NCBI GenBank assembly: GCA_002720095.2
Contig: PBGP02000002.1
Location: forward strand, 75,242-139,241
Reading direction: 5' to 3'
DNA from: Methanobacteriota archaeon
GTDB lineage: Archaea; Thermoplasmatota; Poseidoniia; Poseidoniales; Poseidoniaceae
DNA: 64,000 nucleotides
Notes under the pieces: model-generated
What the model saw: only the letters and a program-made list of their open reading frames with translations
The model's database searches: none
What the model was told of the DNA's origin: nothing
Shown: one piece after another, positions 22,190-32,400 of the stretch
How positions within the stretch are numbered: the first letter of the stretch is position 1
Layout: each line of letters opens with the position of its first letter
Program-made: the position numbers and the translations under genes

Positions 22190-24709
22190 ATGAGTAGTCC
22201 GAAGCCAGGAGTCCAAGAGAGAATACTGTTGCATTTAAGAGACTATGTCGCATTTTCAGAATCTGTTGAAGTTCCATTTGCATTATCACAGATGGGCATC
22301 GCAAACGCTGTAGCAATAGCCAGAAGTAATGTTCCAAGGGCAATTTCAGGTTTGAAGGAACAAGGTTTGCTTATTGAAAAGCAAGCTCATGTTCACGGAG
22401 TAATGAGAAAGAGAAAGTCATATTTTTTGACCACAATTGGTTCTGAGGTTGCGGAAGAAACTTGGAATCGATTAAGTCAACATAACTTTGAAATTTTATT
22501 ACCTGACGAAAGACGTGTAAAAACTGAACTTGGAACCTGTAATGAGAAATTACCTTTTCCCATTAGACCTGTTGATATTTTAAGATATTTGAGGGATGAT
22601 GGAGTCTTGGATATTTCAAAATTATCTCCAGAGCTAATTGAGCGTGATTTGACCAAAAGAGTTGAAAAACAATTATCTTCATCTTTGGGAGATTTACCAA
22701 GGTTGAGACACTTTTTCGGAAGAGATACTGAGATTGATGGAATTTCTGAGATATTAGATTCAGGTTCTAATGCTATATTGATACCTGGAATAGCAGGAAT
22801 TGGAAAAACCAGTCTAGCAGCAAAATTGTTAGAGAAATACACATTTAGGAGGAATTTGATTTACCATAGATGTCAATTAGGAGCAGGAGGTCGTCCATTC
22901 TTAGAGGATTTAGGTGGTTGGTTAAGTTCCGTAGGAGTTGAGGAATTAAATGATTATCTCGAAGCAAGTCCAGTGCCTAGAATTGATGAAACTGTAGAAC
23001 TTTTAGTTAGCAGTTTAAAAAATGTTTCAGCTCTTATCGTAATTGATGATTATCACAAAAATGATGAAGATATATTTTATAAAATAATTTACAATTTCGT
23101 ATTGAGGATTAACGAAATGAATAATGAGTTGGGATTGGTGATATTTTCTAGATCTTACCGACCTGTCTTACCTTTAAGAAATGAAAAAGGTCAAAATGTC
23201 AGTAAAATTTTACCATTGGATGGACTAGATCCTGATGCATCTAAAAATATTCTGGATTCTTTTAAGAGTATATCAGATGATGAGTATAAAAGAATATACG
23301 GAATCTCCAAAGGACACCCCTTAGTACTTGAATTAATTAACAGGGGGGCTTCTACAATTGAGCATAACTTAACACTAGAAAACTATGTGTCTATGGAAAT
23401 ATTTGATAAATTATCCGCCGAAGAAAAAAGATTGTTACAATCATTATCAATATTTAGAGAACCAGTTCCGCTTGAAGCATTAACTAATTTAGATTTAGAT
23501 TTAAATACCCTGGATAACTTAGTTGAACAGGGGTTAGCTAGAAGAGTAGATTCTGAAAATTACGATGTGCACGATCTTATCAGAGAATTTACATTTAACG
23601 GAATTGATGAGCAAGTAGCAATCCCTTTACATACATCAGCTGCAAAATGGTACAAGAAAAAATTAAATTCCCAGCAGGATCTTATCGAGTATTTACATCA
23701 CAAAATAAGTTATGCGGATTCAGAGATTGCTGCTGAAGAAGTTGCAATAAATGGAGATGAGTTAATCAATAATGGACAATTAGAGCTATTAGGTTTAATC
23801 AACAGATTAATTGACTCGAAAGGAAATCCAAAAATCTGGGGTAAATTATGGTATCTCAGAGGAAAAATACTATTTCTATCTGGAGATTTTGGTGGTTCAG
23901 AAGCATCTTTTACCGTGGGGATGAATCTTGCTAACCAAGCTAAAGACATTAATCTGGAGAGTATTTTGCTGTCTAACTTGGCAGAATTAGCTTGGAAGAG
24001 GGGAGATAGTTCTACAGCTTTAGACCTTCACAGACAAGCTTTAAAACGTTTTATAGCAACTAAAGATTCCATTGGAGCGTGCAATACTTACACAAAAATG
24101 AGTTATATTTTCAGATCACAAGGGAAAAAACAGTTGGCTATGGATGCACATTCTGAGGTCGAGCATATTCTTTCAACAGAAGTAAACCCTGAATTAATTT
24201 ATTCAAGAATTAATTTAGCAAGGTCTTATTTAGAGATGGGCGAATTAGAATTGGGTCGTAAACATGCATTAACTGCTTTTGATAGTACCCAGAATGAAGA
24301 TGAAATTACACATTCAAGAGCTAGAGCTGTATTAGGCAGATATTATGCATTAATTGGTGATACAGATTTGGCATTAAATCATTACTTAGAAACACTACAA
24401 TCCTTGAGTAACAGAGATGATGTTGAAATCCGCGTAGAATTAATCATTCTAATGGGTGAAGTTCTGGAAGATTCTGGGAAAAGAGATGAAGCTGTAGAAC
24501 GTTATCTAGAAGGATTGGCATTGGCAGAATCTAGTAATCAACCGCTTTTAGTCGGTGAATTATTATCAAGACTAGGTAGTACAGGATTGGAAAAACAACG
24601 AAGAATGGAGTATTTACAAAGAGCTCTAAATGTATTTAGGGAGGTTGGGGCTACTAGGAAGATGCAAGAAGTGCAAATGATGTTCCATAAAGCAATTACT
24701 GGAAATTAA
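22190..24709 (+). CDS. wHTH - STAND/NB-ARC-type ATPase - TPR signalling regulator
   Basis: 839 residues in three parts. Residues about 8-95 form a MarR-like winged helix (RSNVPRAISGLKEQGL recognition region, then a wing rich in Arg/Lys). Residues about 165-420 form a STAND P-loop NTPase with Walker A GIAGIGKTS (GKT at 205-207), Walker B ALIVIDDY (D286/D287) and a sensor-like FSRSYRP. Residues about 500-835 are TPR repeats (SGDFGGSEASFTVGMNLA, RGDSSTALDLHRQALKRF and others). This is the architecture of MalT/AfsR-like regulators, in which a ligand sensed by TPRs drives ATP-dependent oligomerisation. No membrane segment is seen. It is convergent with a pilin-like operon, with 16 bp between. Regulation of nearby surface genes is inference. 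A defence STAND (Avs-like) is less likely because no effector domain is present. Confidence 0.88.
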   Translation: MSSPKPGVQERILLHLRDYVAFSESVEVPFALSQMGIANAVAIARSNVPRAISGLKEQGLLIEKQAHVHGVMRKRKSYFLTTIGSEVAEETWNRLSQHNFEILLPDERRVKTELGTCNEKLPFPIRPVDILRYLRDDGVLDISKLSPELIERDLTKRVEKQLSSSLGDLPRLRHFFGRDTEIDGISEILDSGSNAILIPGIAGIGKTSLAAKLLEKYTFRRNLIYHRCQLGAGGRPFLEDLGGWLSSVGVEELNDYLEASPVPRIDETVELLVSSLKNVSALIVIDDYHKNDEDIFYKIIYNFVLRINEMNNELGLVIFSRSYRPVLPLRNEKGQNVSKILPLDGLDPDASKNILDSFKSISDDEYKRIYGISKGHPLVLELINRGASTIEHNLTLENYVSMEIFDKLSAEEKRLLQSLSIFREPVPLEALTNLDLDLNTLDNLVEQGLARRVDSENYDVHDLIREFTFNGIDEQVAIPLHTSAAKWYKKKLNSQQDLIEYLHHKISYADSEIAAEEVAINGDELINNGQLELLGLINRLIDSKGNPKIWGKLWYLRGKILFLSGDFGGSEASFTVGMNLANQAKDINLESILLSNLAELAWKRGDSSTALDLHRQALKRFIATKDSIGACNTYTKMSYIFRSQGKKQLAMDAHSEVEHILSTEVNPELIYSRINLARSYLEMGELELGRKHALTAFDSTQNEDEITHSRARAVLGRYYALIGDTDLALNHYLETLQSLSNRDDVEIRVELIILMGEVLEDSGKRDEAVERYLEGLALAESSNQPLLVGELLSRLGSTGLEKQRRMEYLQRALNVFREVGATRKMQEVQMMFHKAITGN

Positions 24710-24725
24710 TTAATTGAATATTAAT

Positions 24726-25199
24726 TTAGTTATTAGGGTTATTAGAGATTTCAATAATCCCGTTTGAGAGGTGAACCCAAACTGAAGACTCACCTTTGAT
24801 ATTTAATTCACCATTATGACTTGAGGGTGAAGCAGAACTTATTTTATAAACAAAATTTTCTTTAAAATTAGGGTGTATGATCGTAAGAGATTCTTCATCT
24901 AACATCATTATAACGTCTGTGGATGTTTGTTCAACATTTAATAACTCAATATTCTCGGTGTAAGTTGCATTTGGATTCATCCTCGCTACTGATTCAGCTC
25001 TTTCAATTGCATTCCCAACTCTCTCAATATTTTCCGTCAAGGCTACCTCTGACCATCTTTCTCTGGTAGAATTTTCAATATCCCAGGCCCAAAAAGAATA
25101 TAATGAGAGTAGAAGTAAACCTAGGAGAAAAGTAAAAACATAACCTAACTCAGTTGCTGCAGCATTTTCATCATTTCTAAAAACATCTGTATTTTTCAT
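24726..25199 (-). CDS. Small pilin-like membrane protein
   Basis: 157 residues. It has a short charged N-terminus (MKNTDVFRNDENAA), then ATELGYVFTFLLGLLLLSLY, a hydrophobic helix with the small-residue/Glu pattern of archaeal type IV pilin-like proteins, then a small extracellular domain. The TELGYV motif resembles the halobacterial pilin-like families found beside adhesion pilins (DUF7266/DUF7289 group, from memory). A GGTGG ribosome binding site precedes the ATG. It is the last gene of a three-gene operon and starts 2 bp after the previous stop. A minor pilin or pilus-assembly role is inferred. Confidence 0.7.
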   Translation of the reverse strand: MKNTDVFRNDENAAATELGYVFTFLLGLLLLSLYSFWAWDIENSTRERWSEVALTENIERVGNAIERAESVARMNPNATYTENIELLNVEQTSTDVIMMLDEESLTIIHPNFKENFVYKISSASPSSHNGELNIKGESSVWVHLSNGIIEISNNPNN

Positions 25200-25201
25200 T
25201 T

Positions 25202-27451
25202 TTATCCACCTTCCTCTTGTGCTTCATAAGAAATTGCAGTAAATGTTAAGGAAAAATCAATTTGATTATTGGGGCTATGATAAGTTGCTTCACCATCTCC
25301 TCCTTTAATCCAACCTGTGTAGTCCGAAAGCAAATTATATTGGTTTGGAAATGAAATCCAATCCTCAGAGTATTCTAAATCCTCAGATAACCAGTTTATA
25401 ATGCTGTCACCGTATAATCCGTTCCATCCCATTCTGACCTCCATGCTTTTTTCATTTGTGCATAAAATATTATCAATTACTTTGAGTTCTATTTTTAACT
25501 TAGAAGACCCACTAATTACACTTTGAGGGGTTGGTGTTGTTATCGGGAGATGAATTCCAAGTAAATTTTGATTTCCTTTTGCATCCAATGCTGAATGAAT
25601 TAATGATGATTTTCCTTCTGGATGATTTGTTGTAACGAAACCACCTTTATTCACTACTTCTAGATTAGAAATACTACTTGAAAATATATACTTCATCGCA
25701 GGTACCTGAATTATCCATGCATTAGCAAGATTAGAAAATAATGTATCTTTGGATTTCCCAATTAACTGTAAATTTGCTCCAGAATGATGAATTCCATTCT
25801 CCCAAGCTTCTCGAATGCCAGCTAACGTAAGCTCACTTACATCATACCACGGTAGATTAACGCCAATCCATCCAGATGCAAAAATCTCAAGTGGAAGGCA
25901 TCTCTTTGAACCTTTATCAATCAACTCTGTCATTCCATCAGAACCTATTATTTGCATAACCCTAATTGATTGACCATTATCTACTGACAAGTTAAGTTTT
26001 CCTTCACCTGTAGATGATGAGAGGTAGAGTGAATTGTCCGTCAGACTATCTAGTTCTCCAGTTGCATTAAAAATTCCTGAGAAATTTACTGAAGCCTTAG
26101 AACCAGCTAATGTAGCATAAATGTATGCTTGATTATCATCCACATAATTCCCCGTCCAAATTGTAGAAAATAATTGTCCAGAAAGCGATCCAGTATCACT
26201 TGGTACTAGATATGATATTCCAGAAGTTAGAAACCCTTCGTTATTAAAATCATTTTTGGAAAATCTAATTTCCACGTCTGATTTACTAGTAATCTTTGTA
26301 ACTCCATTTGTCCCTGCTAATGGCCAATCTAATTTCATCATTCCATTACCTGGGATTGAAAATTTAGAACCTTGAATATCTATTTGATTTGGAATGAGTT
26401 CATAATTCGATATAACAAGAGTTCCTTCTAACTTGGGTATTAAAAATTCACTGCCTAATAGTAATCCTTCATACGTAGGCCAATTCGTAGTACCATTTTT
26501 AGAATCTTTATTTAAATCAAGTAATAATTTAGCGCTATTTGTTGATTCAACAGTAATCATGGTTGGTGAATCTAAGTCAATATTTTTCGACCAAATTGAA
26601 CCATCTCCAACTTTTTCAATATATTCTGATAATTCTGGGTTTTGACCCAGTTTCCAAGTGATGATAGTATCTTTTTCTGAAATTAAATTAATAGTATTTT
26701 CACCTGTTGGCAAAGGAATTTTCCAAATAGTTCCTGAACCTCTGTGATCTTCATTGTTAGCTTTAATGAATGAAATGCCGCTATTTCCATTGATTAGCAA
26801 GATTGACAATTCTACATCACTGGTTATTTCTGATTGATCTCCGAGATCAGAGCGTGTAATGTCAATTTCTATGATTTCATTGTTTGTTAATTTATATTTT
26901 ATGATTTCTTCGTTATGAACTAATACAAACGATGATCCCGTGAACTCGGTGGAAAGTTTATTTTTTTGAGAAATTATCAATTTTCCTTCTATGTCGGGTA
27001 TTGCATAAATCCATTTAGATTCAGGTTGAACATGTAAATCATCCATACAGTAAGATGTTATTTCTGAGTTAGGATATTTAATGTCAAATTGATTGTTGAA
27101 GTTTCCAGGATTTCTTAAACTTAGTCCGGATTGGTCTTTCCATGAAGATGAAAACCAAATACCTGAATTTTCTAAATCCCAGTCTAATTTTCCTAACAGA
27201 GGATCAATTTTCATCTCTGATGAACTACCAGGTAAACCTCTTTGTGCCAGTTTAACCTGGTATTCCGCTAAATCTTCGAATTGAGCGTCAGCATCACTTA
27301 ATTTTATTGCTCCTTCAAGTTCATTAATTACGGGTACAATTGATACAAGCATTATACTAATGATGCTCATCACTCCAGCGAACATAAGTACGGTTGCAAT
27401 TGCTGAATTAGCAGCGCTAGTATCTTTGATAATCGTATAATTACGTCTCAA
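25202..27451 (-). CDS. Large pilin-like surface protein
   Basis: 749 residues. The N-terminus has a charged stretch, then SAANSAIATVLMFAGVMSII, a pilin-like hydrophobic helix near residues 13-38, followed by a large beta-rich ectodomain with no second anchor. Repeated segments of the type GKLIISQKN, GTLVISNYEL and GSLSGQLFST suggest a duplicated beta unit. The start is TTG, overlapping the upstream TGA (TTGA), with a GGTGG site just before it, indicating translational coupling. The size is far above that of ordinary pilins (100-200 residues), so a tip adhesin or pilin-anchored surface protein is more likely than a bulk subunit. The role is inferred. Confidence 0.7.
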   Translation of the reverse strand: MRRNYTIIKDTSAANSAIATVLMFAGVMSIISIMLVSIVPVINELEGAIKLSDADAQFEDLAEYQVKLAQRGLPGSSSEMKIDPLLGKLDWDLENSGIWFSSSWKDQSGLSLRNPGNFNNQFDIKYPNSEITSYCMDDLHVQPESKWIYAIPDIEGKLIISQKNKLSTEFTGSSFVLVHNEEIIKYKLTNNEIIEIDITRSDLGDQSEITSDVELSILLINGNSGISFIKANNEDHRGSGTIWKIPLPTGENTINLISEKDTIITWKLGQNPELSEYIEKVGDGSIWSKNIDLDSPTMITVESTNSAKLLLDLNKDSKNGTTNWPTYEGLLLGSEFLIPKLEGTLVISNYELIPNQIDIQGSKFSIPGNGMMKLDWPLAGTNGVTKITSKSDVEIRFSKNDFNNEGFLTSGISYLVPSDTGSLSGQLFSTIWTGNYVDDNQAYIYATLAGSKASVNFSGIFNATGELDSLTDNSLYLSSSTGEGKLNLSVDNGQSIRVMQIIGSDGMTELIDKGSKRCLPLEIFASGWIGVNLPWYDVSELTLAGIREAWENGIHHSGANLQLIGKSKDTLFSNLANAWIIQVPAMKYIFSSSISNLEVVNKGGFVTTNHPEGKSSLIHSALDAKGNQNLLGIHLPITTPTPQSVISGSSKLKIELKVIDNILCTNEKSMEVRMGWNGLYGDSIINWLSEDLEYSEDWISFPNQYNLLSDYTGWIKGGDGEATYHSPNNQIDFSLTFTAISYEAQEEGG

Positions 27452-28482
27452 ATTACCACCACTCTGTGTAATACAATTTCGGTAAGAACAGATTTATCGA
27501 GAGGATGAATACCAAATCCATCAATTCCAGAAACACTTTTCCAAGGGCCAAATCCTTCGAAATCATCTAGGGTTCCAGAAGCTAAATTCAAATTATAACT
27601 TTCCATCCAGTGAGAAAAATATCTCTCTGTCATAGAATCATCAATTTCATTATTCATAATCATACGAATATTTCTGATATCACCTTCAAATAATGTTAAA
27701 GGACCTTTAGAAATCATCTGTAAGCTGAAACTATCTGGGCTAGGTTGAAGTAGTCCCATGTCTATATCAATCAGTACATAACTTAATTGTTGATTACTAT
27801 CTGGTAAAGATGAATGTCGAATTGAAGGATATCTATCTACCTTGTAGGCCTCACCATGTAATCTTTCTAGTCTTGCACCGTTTAGTAAATCCACCTTAAA
27901 TTTTCCATTTGACAATGTTGTATCAATTTCTATACCAGAGAGTTCAATTCTTACAAATTTGTGGATGACTTCAGAATCTGCATTAAGTATTTCAATGATG
28001 AGTAACCTGTCAATGTTCTTTTCAAAATTAATATTTACAACATCTTCTTGAAAATTTATTTCATAATTTGAAATTTCTCCACCATTATTTACAATTGCAT
28101 GAGACGGGGTTTTATTAATGGACTTTATATTAAAAGAATTAAAAGAGTCAAGATTTATTTCAACTACATCTGTACCACTTACATCAGCTGAGATAATCCA
28201 TACTTCTGCACTGTCTAGTTCTTTAATAGATGTCGAGCTTAGTTCGAATGTTTGAATTGAACCAGTATCCTGAGGAGATGCTCCAACCAACCTAATTCTT
28301 TCATCAACTTGATCTGCGATGACTTTAGTTTGTGACCAATGTTTGTTATCATCGAAATCACTAATGTAAGGTTGCAGAATAATCATTGTCGAGGAAAGAA
28401 CAATGACAATCATTGCCAATAACATGACCATTCCGATTACATCACTCAAAGCAGAATCATCATTTTTCAAGTTTCTTTTCAT
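27448..28482 (-). CDS. Pilin-like protein with class III-type N-terminus
   Basis: 344 residues from ATG 28482, chosen because AGGTG lies 6 nt upstream; a TTG 18 nt earlier would add six residues. The N-terminus MKRNLKNDDSALSDVIGMVM, followed by a hydrophobic helix, closely follows the archaeal type IV pilin pattern (charged leader, short polar stretch, then VIG and a hydrophobic run), which is normally cut by the prepilin peptidase PibD/EppA. The remainder is a beta-rich ectodomain. It is the first gene of the operon and overlaps the 749-residue gene by 4 nt. No pilus ATPase or PilC-type platform gene is in the window. Confidence 0.72.
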   Translation of the reverse strand: MKRNLKNDDSALSDVIGMVMLLAMIVIVLSSTMIILQPYISDFDDNKHWSQTKVIADQVDERIRLVGASPQDTGSIQTFELSSTSIKELDSAEVWIISADVSGTDVVEINLDSFNSFNIKSINKTPSHAIVNNGGEISNYEINFQEDVVNINFEKNIDRLLIIEILNADSEVIHKFVRIELSGIEIDTTLSNGKFKVDLLNGARLERLHGEAYKVDRYPSIRHSSLPDSNQQLSYVLIDIDMGLLQPSPDSFSLQMISKGPLTLFEGDIRNIRMIMNNEIDDSMTERYFSHWMESYNLNLASGTLDDFEGFGPWKSVSGIDGFGIHPLDKSVLTEIVLHRVVVI

Positions 28483-28501
28483 TACCTTACACCTAACCAA
28501 C

Positions 28502-29311
28502 TTATACTTTTACAGACATATTTTCTTTTTCACTCTGTCCAATAAAATGGCTAAATTCGGGTCCGTCTTGTAGCGAAATAGCGATGTCACCGGTGAAAAT
28601 GTCGTCTATGTGGTATAAAACAGTACTCTCTGCAAGATGTGGTTGATTATTCTTTTCTGACAGGTGTGTAAGCACAATACTCTTAGTGTTTTTATCAATC
28701 ACTTCTGATAGCAGAATTCCAGTTTGTTCATTTGATAAATGTCCACCCCTGCCCATTATTCTGTTTTTTAGTCTGTCAGGGTATGGACCAGACAATAGAC
28801 GTCTCAAGTCATAATTTGCTTCAATTGATATGTGGGAGCATCCTTTCATGTGTTTGATTATTTCGTCAGTATGACTTCCAAGATCTGTTATAACGCAAGT
28901 TTTTTCGCCATTATCGTCTACAATGGAAAATCCTACGTTTTCAGATCCAGAGTGTGGAACGGGAAATGGTAAAAATGTAGCTTTTGAGATTAGTTCTATT
29001 CTATCTAAATTTTCAAAAATATGTAGATTTTCATAGTTTAACATACCTAATTTTTCAGCAGTAAAATAGTTTGACCTCACAGGTATGTTCCATTTTTTTG
29101 CTGCATATTGTATACCACCTCCGTGATCGCCATGATGATGAGTAACCAAAATTGAACTAATGTCAGTTGGTTTTAATTCCATTCTACCTAATCTTTTTTC
29201 AAGTTGTTTTCCTGAAAATCCATTGTCTATCAGAACATGTTCATCATCACTTGAAATAAGGGTTGAATTCCCTCGACTTCCTGTACCTAGGTGTGTGATT
29301 GATAGAGGCAC
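28502..29311 (-). CDS. MBL-fold metallohydrolase, YycJ/WalJ-like
   Basis: About 269 residues from GTG 29311 (MPLSITHLGTGSRGN); a TTG ten codons upstream is the alternative. The metallo-beta-lactamase signature THHHGDHGGG (H-x-H-x-D-H) and the downstream His and Asp ligands (VPHSGSENVGF, CVITDLGSH, GRGGHLSN, VLTHLS) are present in the order seen in the YycJ/VicX-type single-domain hydrolases, which bind two metals and probably cut a nucleic acid or nucleotide phosphodiester. There are no membrane segments. It lies 19 bp upstream of the pilin-like operon on the same strand, which may only reflect packing. Confidence 0.88.
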   Translation of the reverse strand: MPLSITHLGTGSRGNSTLISSDDEHVLIDNGFSGKQLEKRLGRMELKPTDISSILVTHHHGDHGGGIQYAAKKWNIPVRSNYFTAEKLGMLNYENLHIFENLDRIELISKATFLPFPVPHSGSENVGFSIVDDNGEKTCVITDLGSHTDEIIKHMKGCSHISIEANYDLRRLLSGPYPDRLKNRIMGRGGHLSNEQTGILLSEVIDKNTKSIVLTHLSEKNNQPHLAESTVLYHIDDIFTGDIAISLQDGPEFSHFIGQSEKENMSVKV

Positions 29312-29484
29312 TATAAACCCTGAGCGCGATAGGACTTTCAACTAATCGACAATGTGAGTGTAAATAGGTTCTTTTTACGTGTAAATTTCTATTAACCGAG
29401 TAATTTTTGTATGAACATTGTTCCATCAGTATCATAAGGTATTTCAGTTGGTCAAGTATTGACGGATACCCGCCGAGTGATAGA

Positions 29485-32400
29485 ATGCGCCGTAAACAAA
29501 CAACATTAATAGTCACTTCAGTAATGATATTTTTACTATTAACAATGTCCCAATTACCAGCAATACAATCTGTTGAAAATGTTCACCCCGAGGATGCTAA
29601 TCAAGGACCACCCCCAGTTACAGATACAGACAGAGATGGAATTCCAGACGTTTGGGAGCAACAATTCAGTCAGTCTTTAGAAATTATAGCTCTAGATGGT
29701 CGAACAAAATTCATTCAAGGAATGGATTACACAAATGGATCAGATGGAGAATATGACCCTGAAGAAATATCGGTATTGGATTTAGATATGGACAATGATG
29801 GCTTGCAGAATGTTGAAGAATATTGTTGGCCTTATCTTGTTGTAGATTGTTTCACGAATAGAACAGGTTTAACAGGAGAAGATCCTGAGGTTTCAGAAAA
29901 TGGATTTAGGCTATATCTTGATCCGACTAATTCAGATACTGATGGAGATGGAATGCCAGACGGTTATGAAGTAATCATGTGCATGGAAAATTCAGGTATT
30001 ATTTCAGAAGGGCGTTGGAGTTGTCCTTTATTCGACCCATTAAACGGTTCTGATGGAGCTGAAGATTATGATGAAGATGGATTTGATATCGATAGAGACG
30101 GTACTGTTGAGTCGAATGAATATTACAACAACTCCGCCGAATATAGTTATGGAATTCCGTTTGAATGGATAACAGAAATTGATGGGTTATGGTATGGCCA
30201 GATGGAATCAGACATTGATCAAAGATTTGATTCACGATGGAGGGGTACCGATCCTTTGAATCCAGATGGTGATTTTTTTAGATGGTCTGAAATTGGAGAA
30301 TTAGAATATTCACCAGGTGGAGATGAAATTCCAGATGGTTGGGAGGTTTATTTTGGACTGGACCCACATAATAAAATTGATAACTTACAGGATTCAGATT
30401 CCGATGGCTGGGATTTGACAAATAACGGAGAAGTTACCAGAGATTTAACTTCTGACATAGTTAATTCATGTTTTTCCGAAGGAAAGATAGAATGTGGTGG
30501 TGAAGCTTTTAGTAATCTGGAAGAATATCTTGTTTCAAAGGACAATGGAGATTCTATCAGAGGAGGATTGAAAACAGTTATTGATGGTTCTTTAAAAGAT
30601 ACTCTGTCCTTATATGATAAGACTACAGAAGTAAAAATTTCAAGTCACGATGTTCGCAAACTAGATGTTTTTGAAGATGATGAGAATTCTCTAGTGTATA
30701 TCGGTACCAAAGTAGGGCTTTCTGTACTAAATATGTATGATATGTCTGTAGAAAATTCACTTCTTCCAAATGGAGTTGAAATGAACGATATGCTGGTTAT
30801 TCAAAATGAATTTGGACGTGGTGGGGTAGTTTTGGCAACCACCGATGGAGTCTACAGTTTCGGTTTAGACAGGGGTGGCACTCTGAATGGAAATGTTGAT
30901 TTCATTGAAACTGGTAACATGCATATATTATCTAATTTAGTTAATACAGGAAGCACTACTCGATTAATTTCACTAGGAGATTTAGGATATATATTTGAAC
31001 TTAAAAACTCGGGTGAATTCAAGGATGGAACTTTAGATGAAATAGATAACCAAATATTTGAAGAATTAACGACATTCTCAGCAAAATTTACAGCAGGAGT
31101 ACATGTCAATATTGACGGGCAGCCTACACTTTTTTTGGGAACGGATAAGGGGTTGATGAAAACAGAAACTTCGGATGCAAAAGACATTTTAAATTTTCAA
31201 TGGGTCTTTAATAAAGACAATACTAATTCATTGAGAAATCTAACATATGAACACGAATTGAATCTATTTGAAGTTAGGACTATAGTTCCAGAGTTTAATC
31301 CGAACGGTGATGCTTCTCATTTATGGATTGGAACAGGTTCAGGCATCCATTTACTAGACTTAAATAGCAATCAATTATTTCACAGTGGGAATCTTGAACA
31401 CACTACAAATGAAGATATGAATGATGTGTATTCGATGCTTCCTCTAGACAACTATGTACTGGTTGGTTCCAAAGGAGGTACTTGGAAATTATTAGGCGGA
31501 GTGGAAGCACAGTTCAATCAAGGAGTACAAGAACCTATTACTGGTAGAGTCGTTTCAGTTTCAAAGATCACATTAAACGGAACAGGTTATCTGCTGGGTG
31601 CTGTAGATCCTGGAAGATTTGCCAATATTGCATTAATTGATCCAGGTAATAATGACTCAGACTTTGATGGTATTCCTGATGGTTGGGAGTATGCCTATGC
31701 TCTCGACCCTACCGATCCAACAGATGCACTGCTGGATCCAGATGCAGATGGTTTGAATTTAGATCTAGAACAGAATTCCTTTTTTGAACAAGACTGGAAT
31801 AATTTAGATGAATTTAGGTATCAGCCAACTACAGAATCAGGCTACCCTGGAACTGACCCTAGAGATCCAGATACAGACAAAGATGGATTAAATGATGGGA
31901 TGGAATTTTTCGGTTTTTATTACGGATTGACTGAATTCGGTTGTCACTACATAATAGAACAAGAGTATGTTTGTGAAGAAAATAATGCTGCTGAAACATA
32001 TCTACTATCGGGCGGAACAGATTCACCATTAGATGCCACAAATAATGACACTGATGGTGATGGGATGCCAGATGGATGGGAAATTCAAAACAGAAGGTGG
32101 GTCGGAACCTCTTTTACCGGAGGTAATAACTGGACCTTAGATCCGTTACGACCAGATGATGCATTATGGGATGCAGATGGTGACGGTTTGAGTAATATCT
32201 GCGAGTTTGCATGGGGGCAAATATATCTCGAAGCATTATCAGGTAATTTATTAGAAAGTCATGGGGAATCAATAGAATCAGTAGAAAATAATTGGAATAC
32301 AATGGATCCTAATAATGTAGACAGTGATGGTGATACTTTACCAGATGGTTGGGAAGCTTTAGAAAATAATCCTCTAGATCCTGACGGAAATTCATGCTTC

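Noticed and set aside
22190..24709. STAND protein as an antiviral (Avs-like) defence gene
   Set aside because: It has a DNA-binding N-terminal wHTH and no nuclease, protease or membrane effector domain, and no defence genes are nearby.
29407..29484. Upstream extension of the calcium-repeat protein frame
   Set aside because: The 26 extra codons precede a clean signal peptide start at 29485 and have no coding character, so the later ATG was used.
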